NCBI RefSeq assembly: GCF_019973375.1
Contig: NZ_BPTV01000001.1
Location: 868,001-932,000, forward strand
From: Prevotella lacticifex
GTDB lineage: Bacteria > Bacteroidota > Bacteroidia > Bacteroidales > Bacteroidaceae
Direction: 5' to 3'
DNA length: 64,000 bases
Of the stretch, positions 55,605-63,765 are shown one piece after another (position 1 is the first letter of the stretch; the number at the start of each line of letters is the position of its first letter). Position numbers and translations under genes: made by a program. Below the pieces are notes generated by a model. That model was not told where the DNA came from. It did no database searches and was given only the letters and a program-made list of their open reading frames with translations.

Positions 55605-55612
55605 TACCTTTG
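55605..55612 (+). promoter_or_regulatory. -7 promoter box of the bacterioferritin-like gene
   Basis: TACCTTTG, 50 bp before the ATG. Confidence 0.75.
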
Positions 55613-55661
55613 CATCGTCAAAAGAAAACAACGAATATAAACATTTAAAACATAATGAATT

Positions 55662-56117
55662 ATGGATAAGCAGAAATCAATCGAGGCTTTACAGTTCCTC
55701 ACAACAGAGTTGTCAAACGGTGCTTTCGTGCACCTCGCACAGGGCAAGTATTTCGAGTCTCTCGGATTCACGAAGTTGGGCGAGAAATACACCGGCCACT
55801 ATAAGGAAGAGATGGAATGGGTTGAGAAGTTCATGGCCCGCATCCTCGACCTCGGCGGTGATGTGAAGGTTGAGGACCGCAAGTGCCGTGAGATTGTTAA
55901 GGCTCCTCTCGACTATGTCGAGGCCGACCTCGCCATCCAGGAGAAGGGCGTGGATATGCTCTACGGCTGCGTGGCAAATGTCTGCGGCGATCCTACCACC
56001 TACGACCTGCTGAAAGCTTACCTCGCTGACGAGGAGGAAGACCTCTACTGGAGCCAGGAACAGCTTGAGATGGCTCAGATGATCGGCGAGCAGAACTGGC
56101 TTGTCAAGCAGATGTAA
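55662..56117 (+). CDS. Bacterioferritin-like protein with altered ferroxidase site
   Basis: 151 residues, aligning over nearly the full length with E. coli Bfr (from memory), including ARILDLGG for ERILFLEG and the C-terminal GEQNWL for GLQNYL. The four-helix bundle is complete. The haem-ligand Met is kept (Met51 for Met52). Of the six di-iron ligands, Glu18, Glu51 and Glu127 are kept (Glu16, Glu50, Glu124), but His54 is Trp53, Glu94 is Gln93 and His130 is Asp127. It may bind haem and assemble into a cage, but iron oxidation at the usual site is doubtful. It has its own promoter with the CTTAAG operator. Confidence 0.8.
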   Translation: MDKQKSIEALQFLTTELSNGAFVHLAQGKYFESLGFTKLGEKYTGHYKEEMEWVEKFMARILDLGGDVKVEDRKCREIVKAPLDYVEADLAIQEKGVDMLYGCVANVCGDPTTYDLLKAYLADEEEDLYWSQEQLEMAQMIGEQNWLVKQM

Positions 56118-56271
56118 GGATTTACAAGGATACAGCTGACACCCTACCGGAGGGGTGACAGGGATCATGAGAGGTGAAAGACGTGATAAGACACTTCACC
56201 GACATCACCTCTCATGTTCGTTTATGATAGAGACATTAAGGCAATAGTCAAAAAAAGGTAAAAAGGTTGTT

Positions 56272-56820
56272 ATGGAAACGGTTTATGATTTTTGTGTGTT
56301 AGATAAGAAGGGCAACAAGGTTAACCTTTCGCAGTTTAAAGGCAATGTGCTCTTGGTTGTCAATACTGCTACGGGATGCGGATTCACTCCTCAGTACGAA
56401 GAACTTGAGACAATGTATCGTCGGCATAAGGACAGCGGCTTCGAAATCCTCGACTTCCCCTGCGACCAGTTTGGTCATCAGGCTCCGGGCAGCGATGAGG
56501 AAATCACGAAGTTCTGCCAGATGAAGTTCGGTGCTGACTTCCCGCAGTTCAAGAAGTCTGAGGTCAACGGCGAGAACGCCCTGCCGCTTTTCCAGTGGCT
56601 CAAGGCTCAGAAAGGCTTTGAGGGCTTCGATGCTGATAACGAGCTGACTCCTGTTTTGGAGAATATGTTCGACGAGAAGTGCCCGGGATGGCGCGAGAAC
56701 AGCGACATCAAGTGGAATTTCACCAAGTTCCTCATTAACCGTAAGGGTGAGGTGGTTGCACGCTTTGAGCCTACCCATGATATGGCCGATGTGGAGCGGC
56801 AGGTTGCCGAGCAACTGTAA
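56272..56820 (+). CDS. Glutathione peroxidase-family peroxidase
   Basis: 182 residues. Peroxidatic Cys36 in VNTATGCGFTPQY, the family motif FPCDQFG (about 62-68, Cys64) and WNFTKFLI (Trp148, Asn149) complete the Cys/Gln/Trp/Asn site. In bacteria lacking glutathione such enzymes usually take electrons from thioredoxin and reduce hydrogen or lipid peroxides in the cytoplasm; no export signal is seen. It is followed by the flavodoxin gene after 5 bp. Confidence 0.93.
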   Translation: METVYDFCVLDKKGNKVNLSQFKGNVLLVVNTATGCGFTPQYEELETMYRRHKDSGFEILDFPCDQFGHQAPGSDEEITKFCQMKFGADFPQFKKSEVNGENALPLFQWLKAQKGFEGFDADNELTPVLENMFDEKCPGWRENSDIKWNFTKFLINRKGEVVARFEPTHDMADVERQVAEQL

Positions 56821-56825
56821 GAGCT

Positions 56826-57239
56826 ATGAGCATTGCTATCCGATATTTCAGCAAGACGGGCCATATGAAGAGAATGGCCGACGTGGTGTCTGCGGTTACC
56901 GGCGTGGAGGCTAAGGATATAACATATCCCATTTCAGAGCCCGTCGATACCCTCTTTCTCGGAAGTGCCGTCTACTATGCCGGCATTGATGAGCGGATGA
57001 AGGAGTTTATACGTTCGCTCGACGGATCGAAAGTGAAGAATGTTATCTGCTTCAGTTCTGCGGCTTTGCTGCCATCGTCATATCCTCAGGTGCGACGGCT
57101 GTTAGAAGGCCATGGCATCAGAGTTGATGAACGCGAGTTCCATTGCCGTGGCTCTTTTTCTCTCTTGCATCGCGGCCACCCCAATGACGAGGATCTTATG
57201 AACCTTAAAGAATTTGTGGAGGGTCTCAACCTACAATGA
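56826..57239 (+). CDS. Small flavodoxin-like protein
   Basis: 137 residues. The start IAIRYFSKTGHMKRMAD matches the FMN phosphate-binding loop of flavodoxins (S-x-T-G-x-x), followed by DTLFLGSAVYYAGID and KNVICFSSAALLPSSYP, the other FMN-binding loops. A one-electron carrier, here likely linked to the redox genes around it. Close spacing to the glutathione peroxidase gene means one operon. Confidence 0.85.
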   Translation: MSIAIRYFSKTGHMKRMADVVSAVTGVEAKDITYPISEPVDTLFLGSAVYYAGIDERMKEFIRSLDGSKVKNVICFSSAALLPSSYPQVRRLLEGHGIRVDEREFHCRGSFSLLHRGHPNDEDLMNLKEFVEGLNLQ

Positions 57240-57291
57240 CACTTATATAAATATGAGGCACTGTAAGGGTGCCGTAATTGAGATTTTGAAC

Positions 57292-57338
57292 GGGGAGGGG
57301 TGGACTTTTTGTGCACTCCTCTTATTTTCTTGCTTCTG
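57292..57338 (+). terminator. Weak terminator after the flavodoxin gene
   Basis: GAGGGGTG pairs with CACTCCTC (one mismatch) around GACTTTTTGTG, followed by TTATTTTCTT. Confidence 0.5.
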
Positions 57339-57364
57339 AGGAAAGGTTTTACGAAAAACTATCG

Positions 57365-57372
57365 TACTTTTG
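57365..57372 (+). promoter_or_regulatory. -7 promoter box of the Nramp/CDF/two-component operon
   Basis: TACTTTTG, 38 bp before the Nramp ATG at 57410. It lies inside the upstream in-frame extension of that gene, which decides the start. No CTTAAG repeats are seen here. Confidence 0.65.
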
Positions 57373-57409
57373 CATTTGTTATTATAAATTGCTAAATCAA
57401 CGGTTAGTC

Positions 57410-58669
57410 ATGAACATACTAAAGGAATTAGGAAACAAGCAACATCCACATGTGCTGGGTGCTCTCGACATCTTCAAATATATCGGTCCTGGACTCCTTG
57501 TCACCGTCGGCTTTATCGATCCTGGCAACTGGGCCAGCAACTTTGCCGCAGGGTCGGAATACGGTTATGCCCTGCTGTGGGTGGTGACCCTGTCGACCGT
57601 CATGCTCATTGCCCTTCAGCACAATGTGGCTCACTTGGGTATCGTCACCGGACTCTGCTTGAGTGAGGCTGCTGTGAAGTACACACCCCGATGGGTGGGA
57701 CGCCCTATAGTGCTGAGTGCTGTCCTTGCCAGTATCTCCACATCGTTGGCCGAGATTCTTGGTGGTGCCATAGCCTTGCAGATGCTCTTCGGTATCTCCA
57801 TACCCGTGGGTGCGCTGTTAGTGACCATCGCCGTACTCATTCTGCTCTTTACCAACTCTTATAAGAAGATAGAACGGGCGGTCATCGGCTTTGTCTCCAT
57901 TATTGGACTGTCGTTCATCTATGAGCTCTTCTTAGTCCATATCGACTGGGGCGAGGCTGCCCGAGCTGCCGTAGTGCCCTCAGTGCCACAAGGCTCCCTC
58001 CTTATAGTGATGAGCGTCCTCGGTGCCGTGGTCATGCCTCATAATCTCTTTCTTCATTCCGAGGTGATACAGAGCCGTGAGATCAATCTTGAGGGCGATG
58101 AGCGCATCCGCCATGCCCTCAAATATGAGTTCGCCGATACGCTCTTCTCCATGCTCGTCGGCTGGGCCATCAACTCCGCCATGATTCTCTTGGCCGCCTC
58201 CACGTTCTATACTCATGGTGAGCAAGTCGACGATCTGGCGCAGGCCAATACTATGCTCGCACCGCTCTTGGGCAGCAACGCCTCCAATATCTTTGCTTTG
58301 GCGCTGCTCTTAGCCGGTATCTCCAGCACCATTACCAGTGGTATGGCCGCCGGAAGTATCTTCTCGGGACTTTTCGGCGAGTCGTACAATGCCAAGGACC
58401 CCCACTCAGCCGTCGGCGTGGTACTGTCGTTGGGTGTAGCTCTGCTGATAATCTTCTTCATCGGCAATCCGTTCCAGGGTCTTATCATCTCGCAGATGGT
58501 GCTGAGCCTGCAACTGCCCTTCACCGTTTTCCTGCAGGTGAGCCTCACCTCATCGAAGCGTGTCATGGGAAAATATGTCAACAAACCGTGGAATACAGTG
58601 TTCCTCTATGGTTTAGCGGTTATAGTCACAGTTCTGAATATCTGGCTTCTCGTCTCTTCTCTGGCGTGA
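57410..58669 (+). CDS. mntH: Nramp (MntH-like) divalent metal importer
   Basis: 419 residues with about 11 membrane segments. Metal-site residues of transition-metal Nramps are present: Asp37 and Asn40 in FIDPGNWASN (segment 1) and Met209 in VVMPHNLFLHS (segment 6, with His211). The Met is characteristic of Mn/Fe importers as opposed to Mg/Al-type relatives. Imports Mn2+ (or Fe2+) with protons at the inner membrane. First gene of an operon with the CDF exporter and a two-component system. Confidence 0.9.
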   Translation: MNILKELGNKQHPHVLGALDIFKYIGPGLLVTVGFIDPGNWASNFAAGSEYGYALLWVVTLSTVMLIALQHNVAHLGIVTGLCLSEAAVKYTPRWVGRPIVLSAVLASISTSLAEILGGAIALQMLFGISIPVGALLVTIAVLILLFTNSYKKIERAVIGFVSIIGLSFIYELFLVHIDWGEAARAAVVPSVPQGSLLIVMSVLGAVVMPHNLFLHSEVIQSREINLEGDERIRHALKYEFADTLFSMLVGWAINSAMILLAASTFYTHGEQVDDLAQANTMLAPLLGSNASNIFALALLLAGISSTITSGMAAGSIFSGLFGESYNAKDPHSAVGVVLSLGVALLIIFFIGNPFQGLIISQMVLSLQLPFTVFLQVSLTSSKRVMGKYVNKPWNTVFLYGLAVIVTVLNIWLLVSSLA

Positions 58670-58692
58670 GGTACTTGAAAGAATAATGCAAA

Positions 58693-59793
58693 ATGAGTAG
58701 AAATCAACAAATTATCCGTACGAGTGTCGTCGGCATCGCTGCCAATCTCTTCCTTGCCTCTTTTAAAGCCGTGGCAGGGTGGATAGCGGGGTCGGTGGCC
58801 ATAATCATGGATGCGGTCAACAATCTCAGCGACGCACTCTCGTCGGTCATTACCATTGTCGGCACAAAACTCTCAGAGAAACCCGCCGACCGCGATCATC
58901 CTTTTGGTTACGGTCGTGTGGAATATTTCAGTGCCATCATCATTTCGGTTATCGTCCTCTCTACGGGTATTCTCTCTTTGGTGGAGAGTGTAAAGAAGAT
59001 TTTCAACCCCACCAATCCTTCCTACACCGCTGTCACGCTGACGATTATCATCGTGGCCATCGTGGTGAAGCTGGTCCTTGGCTGGTATGTGAAGAAGCAG
59101 GGCCGCCAGTTACAGAGCAACGCCTTGGAGGCCAGCGGTGCTGATGCCACTTTCGATGCCGTGGTGACACTCTCCACGCTCGTCTCCGCCGGTATCATGC
59201 TTCTTACAGGGGTTAACCTTGACGGTATTCTTGGCTCCATCATCTCGCTCGTCATCATTAAGGCTGGCATAGAGATGATTGGAGCACCTGTAGGCCAGCT
59301 GCTCGGCGAGAGCATCTCGAAGGAGATGATGGTCAACATCAAGAACGATGTGAAGCAGTTTGCAGGCGTTCTCGGTGTCTACGACATTATCCTCAACTAC
59401 TACGGTCCAAATGCCATAATCGGCTCGCTCCACGTCAGCGTGCCCGAAACGATGACGGCCAACCGTATTCATGGTCTCACCCGTTCCATCACCAAACTGC
59501 TCTACGACAAGTACCACATCATCGTCACGGTGGGTATCTATGCTGTTTGCGACCATGGCAAGGAGAGTGAACTGCAAAAGGGTGTGATGGCCTTTCTCAA
59601 AAGCTATCCCCACATCGAGCAGGTACATGGCTATTTCTATCTTGAAGAGAAGCGCACGATAACCTTTGATGTGGTGCCCGACGACACTGTTCATGACGAC
59701 AACGCATATCAGTACCAACTCCTCCAGGCTATACGAAAGGTCTATCCCGGATATATATTCAATATTGTTATCGACCACATCTATTGCAAGTAA
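58693..59793 (+). CDS. Cation diffusion facilitator, Mn/Fe-type metal ligands
   Basis: 366 residues: six membrane segments, then a cytoplasmic CDF domain. The transport site reads Asn43-x3-Asp47 (DAVNNLSD) in segment 2 and Asp151-x3-Asp155 (ADATFDAV) in segment 5. N/D in place of the Zn-type HxxxD points to Mn2+ or Fe2+ export. DHPFGYGRVEYFS is the family loop. The C-terminal extension (about 290-366) is longer than in many members. With the Nramp importer it makes an import/export pair, and it is followed after 3 bp by the response regulator. Confidence 0.88.
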   Translation: MSRNQQIIRTSVVGIAANLFLASFKAVAGWIAGSVAIIMDAVNNLSDALSSVITIVGTKLSEKPADRDHPFGYGRVEYFSAIIISVIVLSTGILSLVESVKKIFNPTNPSYTAVTLTIIIVAIVVKLVLGWYVKKQGRQLQSNALEASGADATFDAVVTLSTLVSAGIMLLTGVNLDGILGSIISLVIIKAGIEMIGAPVGQLLGESISKEMMVNIKNDVKQFAGVLGVYDIILNYYGPNAIIGSLHVSVPETMTANRIHGLTRSITKLLYDKYHIIVTVGIYAVCDHGKESELQKGVMAFLKSYPHIEQVHGYFYLEEKRTITFDVVPDDTVHDDNAYQYQLLQAIRKVYPGYIFNIVIDHIYCK

Positions 59794-59796
59794 ACT

Positions 59797-60462
59797 ATGA
59801 CAAAGATCCTTATCGTAGAGGATGAGCCCGGCATCTACACCTTTCTTCAGGAAGGGCTGGCCGATGAAGGCTATGAAACGCTTGTGGCCACCGACGGCTA
59901 TGATGCCCTGCACGACTTCGCCGAGTGGCATCCCGACCTGGTGCTCCTCGACTGGATGCTGCCCACGATGGACGGCATAGAGGTCTGCCGCCGCATCCGT
60001 GAGACCGATGAGGTCACTCCCGTACTCTTCCTTACCGCCAAGGACGGTGTGGAGGATACCATCAAAGGACTGCGCACGGGAGCCAACGACTATATCAAGA
60101 AGCCGTTCTCGTTTGAGGAACTCGTTGAGCGCATCAAGATTCACTTCCGTAATCGGCAGCACGACGACATCCTGCGGTTAGGCGAAATCGTCGTCAACCT
60201 CACCACTCATCAGGTGCAGGCCCACGACAAGGAGGTGCAGCTTACAGGCCGTGAGTTCGACCTGCTCACTTATTTCATCCGCCATAAGGACCGTGTCTGC
60301 TCGCGCGATGACATCATCAAGGACGTGTGGGGCATAGACTTCCAGTATGATACAGGTGTCATAGATGTGTTTATGAATGCCCTGCGCAAGAAACTTGGAA
60401 TGAAGTCCAACGGCTATATCAAAACCATCCGTGGCGTGGGATTTATTGCCACCGACAGATAA
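59797..60462 (+). CDS. OmpR/PhoB-family response regulator
   Basis: 221 residues. Receiver domain with acidic pocket ILIVEDE, phospho-acceptor Asp52 in LVLLDWMLP, Thr80 and Lys101/102; a C-terminal winged helix with LTGREFDLLTYFIRH and RTIRGVGF-like KTIRGVGFIA. Members bind 11-bp direct repeats, the layout of both CTTAAG operators in this cluster, so it is the obvious local candidate to bind them. Co-transcribed with the metal transporters and the kinase. Confidence 0.92.
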   Translation: MTKILIVEDEPGIYTFLQEGLADEGYETLVATDGYDALHDFAEWHPDLVLLDWMLPTMDGIEVCRRIRETDEVTPVLFLTAKDGVEDTIKGLRTGANDYIKKPFSFEELVERIKIHFRNRQHDDILRLGEIVVNLTTHQVQAHDKEVQLTGREFDLLTYFIRHKDRVCSRDDIIKDVWGIDFQYDTGVIDVFMNALRKKLGMKSNGYIKTIRGVGFIATDR

Positions 60463-60484
60463 TTCTACTCAAATATAGAAGATA

Positions 60485-61441
60485 ATGACCAACGATTTAG
60501 ACCAAAAGAAGCAAGAGGCCTTACAAGATGCCATTGCACGCAAAATTATAGTGCAAGGCGGGTTATGCGCAATCATACCATGTGTGCTGTCTTTGGGCTT
60601 ATGCCTGTATGTGTTTCACCTGCTTGCCACAGGTTGGATAGAGCATCCAACAACCTGGCTGATAGGATTGTTGGCTATGCAGATCTTGTTTTCAATCGTC
60701 ATCTTCGCTTGTCTATATTTTATAGCGCGTGATGTGGCTCTCCAGAGCATCAAACCCTTGCAGGAAGCCTTGACCCGTGAGCGGCAGTTCACCAGCTACG
60801 CCTCTCACGAACTGCGTACGCCGCTGGCCGTCATCAAAGGCTCGCTGGAAGTGCTCATCCGCAAACCACGGACGCAGGAGGAATATGAGAGGAAAATCAA
60901 GGAGAACATTGGCGTGGTGGACAATATGAACCGTATGGTCGATAACATGCTCATGCTCACGCGTGCCGACAGTTCTCATTTTCAGTTGCGTCCCACCGAT
61001 GTTGGCATACGTGAACTTCTCAGCGAGACCTGCAGTGCCTATTCCAATCAGATTATCCGTCGCGGCATACATATCGAGATGAACATCGCCCCCGAGGATA
61101 TAACCCTCCACACCGACCGCAACGCCTTGGGCATCATAGTTAGTAACCTCATCTCCAATGCCACGAAATACTGTGACGAGGGTGGCGAGATACGCCTCTC
61201 GGCCCGTCGTCAGGACGGCCACACGCTCATTGTCTTCTCCAATACCGGCCGAGGCATACCGGCAGAGGAGTGCGATAAGGTCTTCGACAAGTTCTATCGT
61301 TCCATCTCCGCTGGCCATCAGCAGGTTAAGGGCTTCGGCCTCGGTCTGGCCGTCGTGCGCCGCTTTGCCGGAATTATCGGAGCCACCGTACATTTCGACA
61401 GCTGTCCTGAAGGCCCCACAACGGTAACGGTGACTTTTTAA
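60485..61441 (+). CDS. Sensor histidine kinase with minimal extracytoplasmic loop
   Basis: 318 residues: two membrane segments (about 23-48 and 57-82) separated by fewer than 10 exposed residues; HisKA with His108 in YASHELRTPLAV; HATPase_c with NLISNATKYC, NTGRGIPAEE and GFGLGLAVVRR. With no sensor domain, the stimulus is probably sensed within the membrane or through a partner such as the neighbouring transporters. Partner of the OmpR-type regulator encoded 22 bp upstream. Confidence 0.9.
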   Translation: MTNDLDQKKQEALQDAIARKIIVQGGLCAIIPCVLSLGLCLYVFHLLATGWIEHPTTWLIGLLAMQILFSIVIFACLYFIARDVALQSIKPLQEALTRERQFTSYASHELRTPLAVIKGSLEVLIRKPRTQEEYERKIKENIGVVDNMNRMVDNMLMLTRADSSHFQLRPTDVGIRELLSETCSAYSNQIIRRGIHIEMNIAPEDITLHTDRNALGIIVSNLISNATKYCDEGGEIRLSARRQDGHTLIVFSNTGRGIPAEECDKVFDKFYRSISAGHQQVKGFGLGLAVVRRFAGIIGATVHFDSCPEGPTTVTVTF

Positions 61442-61833
61442 CGCACCGATTATCCAAATTCATATAGTCAGCGCCCCGTTCGGAATTCTTTCGGTTTAAT
61501 GCTAAATCATACACTGATGAAGTCCGGAGCTTATGCCCCTTCTGATGAAAGATTGATGTATACTGATAGCTGGTATTCAGTATTAACGATGTAGGCTTAA
61601 TCAGATTTTTATTTCGTTGCAAAGTTACAAAATATTCTTCCCGAAACCAAATTCCAGGAGTATAGAAAGAGGGGTAGAAAGAGGTATAGAATGCGGGCTA
61701 TATGTATGTTGCTGATTCTAAGACTGATACATCCGGACTTCTTAACCATTGGGACGACTGGCAGCCGCTGGATGTTGCTTCTTCATCAATGATTCAATAT
61801 CCGCTATACCGATTTCCCTTATCTCCTCTTCTC
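61442..61833. other. Stretch with a minus-strand promoter-like box and gene remnants
   Basis: CAAAGTTA near 61619 is a good minus-strand -7 box (TAACTTTG), but no intact gene follows it. A short minus-strand frame ending at 61742 (REEEIREIGIADIESLMKKQ) lies just after the outer-membrane protein end and may be a small gene or remnant. Confidence 0.4.
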
Positions 61834-62036
61834 TTATTTGCCCAACTTCTTTTGTTGGATTGATGGAGCGGCACCGCCAACGACATCGTTGTTTTCGATT
61901 GTCCTGTCAGCTTGTTTGACCTGCCCTTTCATCTTGCCGAGCTGCAATGTGGCCGTAAGGCCGAACTGCCTTGCTCTGCTTACCGTACGGGTGAATCCGG
62001 TGTAGTCGCCACGGACGTTTCGGGTTGTGAGAGCCC
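61834..62036 (-). pseudogene. C-terminal end of an outer-membrane beta-barrel protein, cut by IS copy 4
   Basis: 66 residues to the stop at 61834: TTRNVRGDYTGFTRTVSRAR, then FGLTATLQLGKMKGQVKQA and a variable tail. The 'FGL...LGKMKG-VK-A-R-I-ND-VV' ending is typical of CarboxypepD_reg/TonB-like outer-membrane barrel proteins. The other side of the IS does not continue the gene, so everything upstream has been lost. Confidence 0.6.
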
Positions 62037-62135
62037 GGCGCAGTTTAATTCTTCCGTGTTTGGAGCATGGCTCCGCCAGCCAGAATATGGTGCATAGACG
62101 GTACATTTTCTCTATTAGTTTTGTACCTTTGCATC

Positions 62136-62627
62136 ATGAAGCATAAAGAAGTTCCAAATAAGTATGAGTTTTTTGCCAGTTTTTTCCTTCCCAATGGTAT
62201 GTTGGACTGGTTTGATATAGTGAGAATAGAAGAAGAAGCCAATGACGGTACTAAGAAGTTTGACGGATTCTTCAGCACCATACTTCACATATATCTAGAT
62301 GAGCGTGACAACCGTGAGGGAGAGACACTTGGCCTTGTTCCAAACGGCTTTACCGAGCCTACGACAATCAAGGATTATCCGATTCGCGACCGCAAGGTGA
62401 TACTCCATGTCCGCCGCAGGCGTTACAAGGATGCTGACGGTAGGAGTATAATCCTTAACCATTATCCGTTGAAGTCGGACGGCACGGAACTCTCTGTAGA
62501 GTTCGGTGTTTTTTTAAAAGACGATCCTCGACAACAATCCCGTTACGTTCAGTTCCGTAGGGAAGTACTACCACCTAAAGCCAAGTACGCTTGGGAGGTA
62601 CTACAAGGAAAGCCTGAGCGGTTTTAA
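62136..62627 (+). CDS. ISAon1-like transposase N-terminal region (ORFA), copy 4
   Basis: 163 residues if read to the stop; the start at 62136 follows the TACCTTTG box at 62124-62131. Motifs: FFLPNGMLDWFD, LHIYLDERDN, PNGFTEP and HVRRRRYKD. The conserved part ends at VFLK over GTT TTT TTA AAA G; beyond it the ORFA frame merely continues without resemblance to the other copies. Confidence 0.8.
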   Translation: MKHKEVPNKYEFFASFFLPNGMLDWFDIVRIEEEANDGTKKFDGFFSTILHIYLDERDNREGETLGLVPNGFTEPTTIKDYPIRDRKVILHVRRRRYKDADGRSIILNHYPLKSDGTELSVEFGVFLKDDPRQQSRYVQFRREVLPPKAKYAWEVLQGKPERF

Positions 62628-63612
62628 TGACTGGGAGCAGAAAGACCATGCCGTTGACTGGATGCTGCTGGCGGGGAATCTGAGCGAGTATTGCAGTATT
62701 GACGAGACTCAGATTTGCGGCGAGGTCTATGTGTTCCTGACCAGCAAGGCTGGCCACGGCATGAAGAAGACGCTTATAGCCTCGGTAAAGGGTACGAAGG
62801 CTGAGACGGTCAGCGCAATCCTGCTAAAAATCCCCAAGGAGGAGCGTGAGAAGGTCAGGGAGGTTACGATGGACTTCAGCGATTCAATGTACAGTATCGT
62901 AAAGACCTGCTTCCCCAATGCCACAATAGTCATTGACTGTTTCCATATCGTACAACGCCTTTGTGAGGCACTCGACGAGATGCGGCTCAGGTTCAAGCGC
63001 CTTGCCGTAACCAAGACCAAGAAGGAGGCCGCAGAGCACAACCAGCGTGAGGACGAGAAGGCAAGGAAGCGTAAGTACAACAGGGAGTGGTATGCCAGCC
63101 ACAAGGCAAGCAAGAACGTCAAGGGCAAGAAGCGCGGAAGGAAGCGCATCCGCAAACGGAAGTTCAAACCGCAGACATTCTCCAACGGCGACACGAGGGT
63201 CGAGCTGTTGACAAGGGCAAGAACCATACTATACAAGTCTGGAGAGAAATGGGGCAAGAATCAGAAGACAAGGGCAAAGATATTGTTCGACAACTATGAG
63301 AAGCTCAGGGAGGGCTACTCTCTAATATGTAAGATAAGAAGCATCTTCCAGAAGAATATCACAAAGGGGCAGGCTAAGGGGGAACTGCACAGTTGGTATA
63401 AGGAAGTTGCCGATTGTACCATCCGTGAAATCAAATCTGCCAGAGACTGCATCAAGGCAAAGGAGGAAGAAGTCCTCAACTATTTTATAAACCGGCATAC
63501 AAACGCTTCGGCTGAATCATTCAACTCCAAGATTAAAGGCTTTAAGGCTCAACTGCACGGAGTGGCTGACATCCCGTTCTTCATGTACCGTCTATGCACC
63601 ATATTCGGCTAA
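62518..63612 (+). CDS. ISAon1-like transposase catalytic region (ORFB), copy 4
   Basis: About 364 residues. From the slippage site the frame reads K-T-I-L-D-N-N-P-V-T-F, then GRYYKESLSGFNDW, CSIDETQI, VTMDFSDSM, IVIDCFHIVQR, a basic insert (KKRGRKRIRKRK) and NASAESFNSKIKGF. A TAA (62515-62517) precedes it, so the same +1/-2 shift is needed. Intact. Confidence 0.85.
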   Translation, partial: KTILDNNPVTFSSVGKYYHLKPSTLGRYYKESLSGFNDWEQKDHAVDWMLLAGNLSEYCSIDETQICGEVYVFLTSKAGHGMKKTLIASVKGTKAETVSAILLKIPKEEREKVREVTMDFSDSMYSIVKTCFPNATIVIDCFHIVQRLCEALDEMRLRFKRLAVTKTKKEAAEHNQREDEKARKRKYNREWYASHKASKNVKGKKRGRKRIRKRKFKPQTFSNGDTRVELLTRARTILYKSGEKWGKNQKTRAKILFDNYEKLREGYSLICKIRSIFQKNITKGQAKGELHSWYKEVADCTIREIKSARDCIKAKEEEVLNYFINRHTNASAESFNSKIKGFKAQLHGVADIPFFMYRLCTIFG

Positions 63613-63765
63613 CGGAGCCATGCTCCAAACACGGAAGAATTAAACTGCGCCATCTTTTATGCTCGTACTGAGATTGTCAAGAATCTAATAATGAGGCTGT
63701 TGCGGTATGAGCTTTTAGAACAGGCGAACAAACATTACGGTTGTGCTATAGTCCATATTCTGCTC

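Larger units (their letters stand above)
62037..63651 (+). mobile_element. ISAon1-like insertion sequence, copy 4 (third lineage)
   Basis: 1615 bp with inverted repeats beginning GGCGCAGTTTAATTCTTCCG that extend about 65 bp with few mismatches. Unlike the other three copies there is no target duplication (GAGAGCCC to the left, ATCTTTTA to the right), and the interrupted gene is missing on the right. An adjacent deletion or recombination must have followed insertion. Confidence 0.88.

Noticed and set aside
59110..60162. Long minus-strand frame across CDF and response-regulator genes
   Set aside because: Crosses two well-supported genes on the other strand and has no signals of its own.
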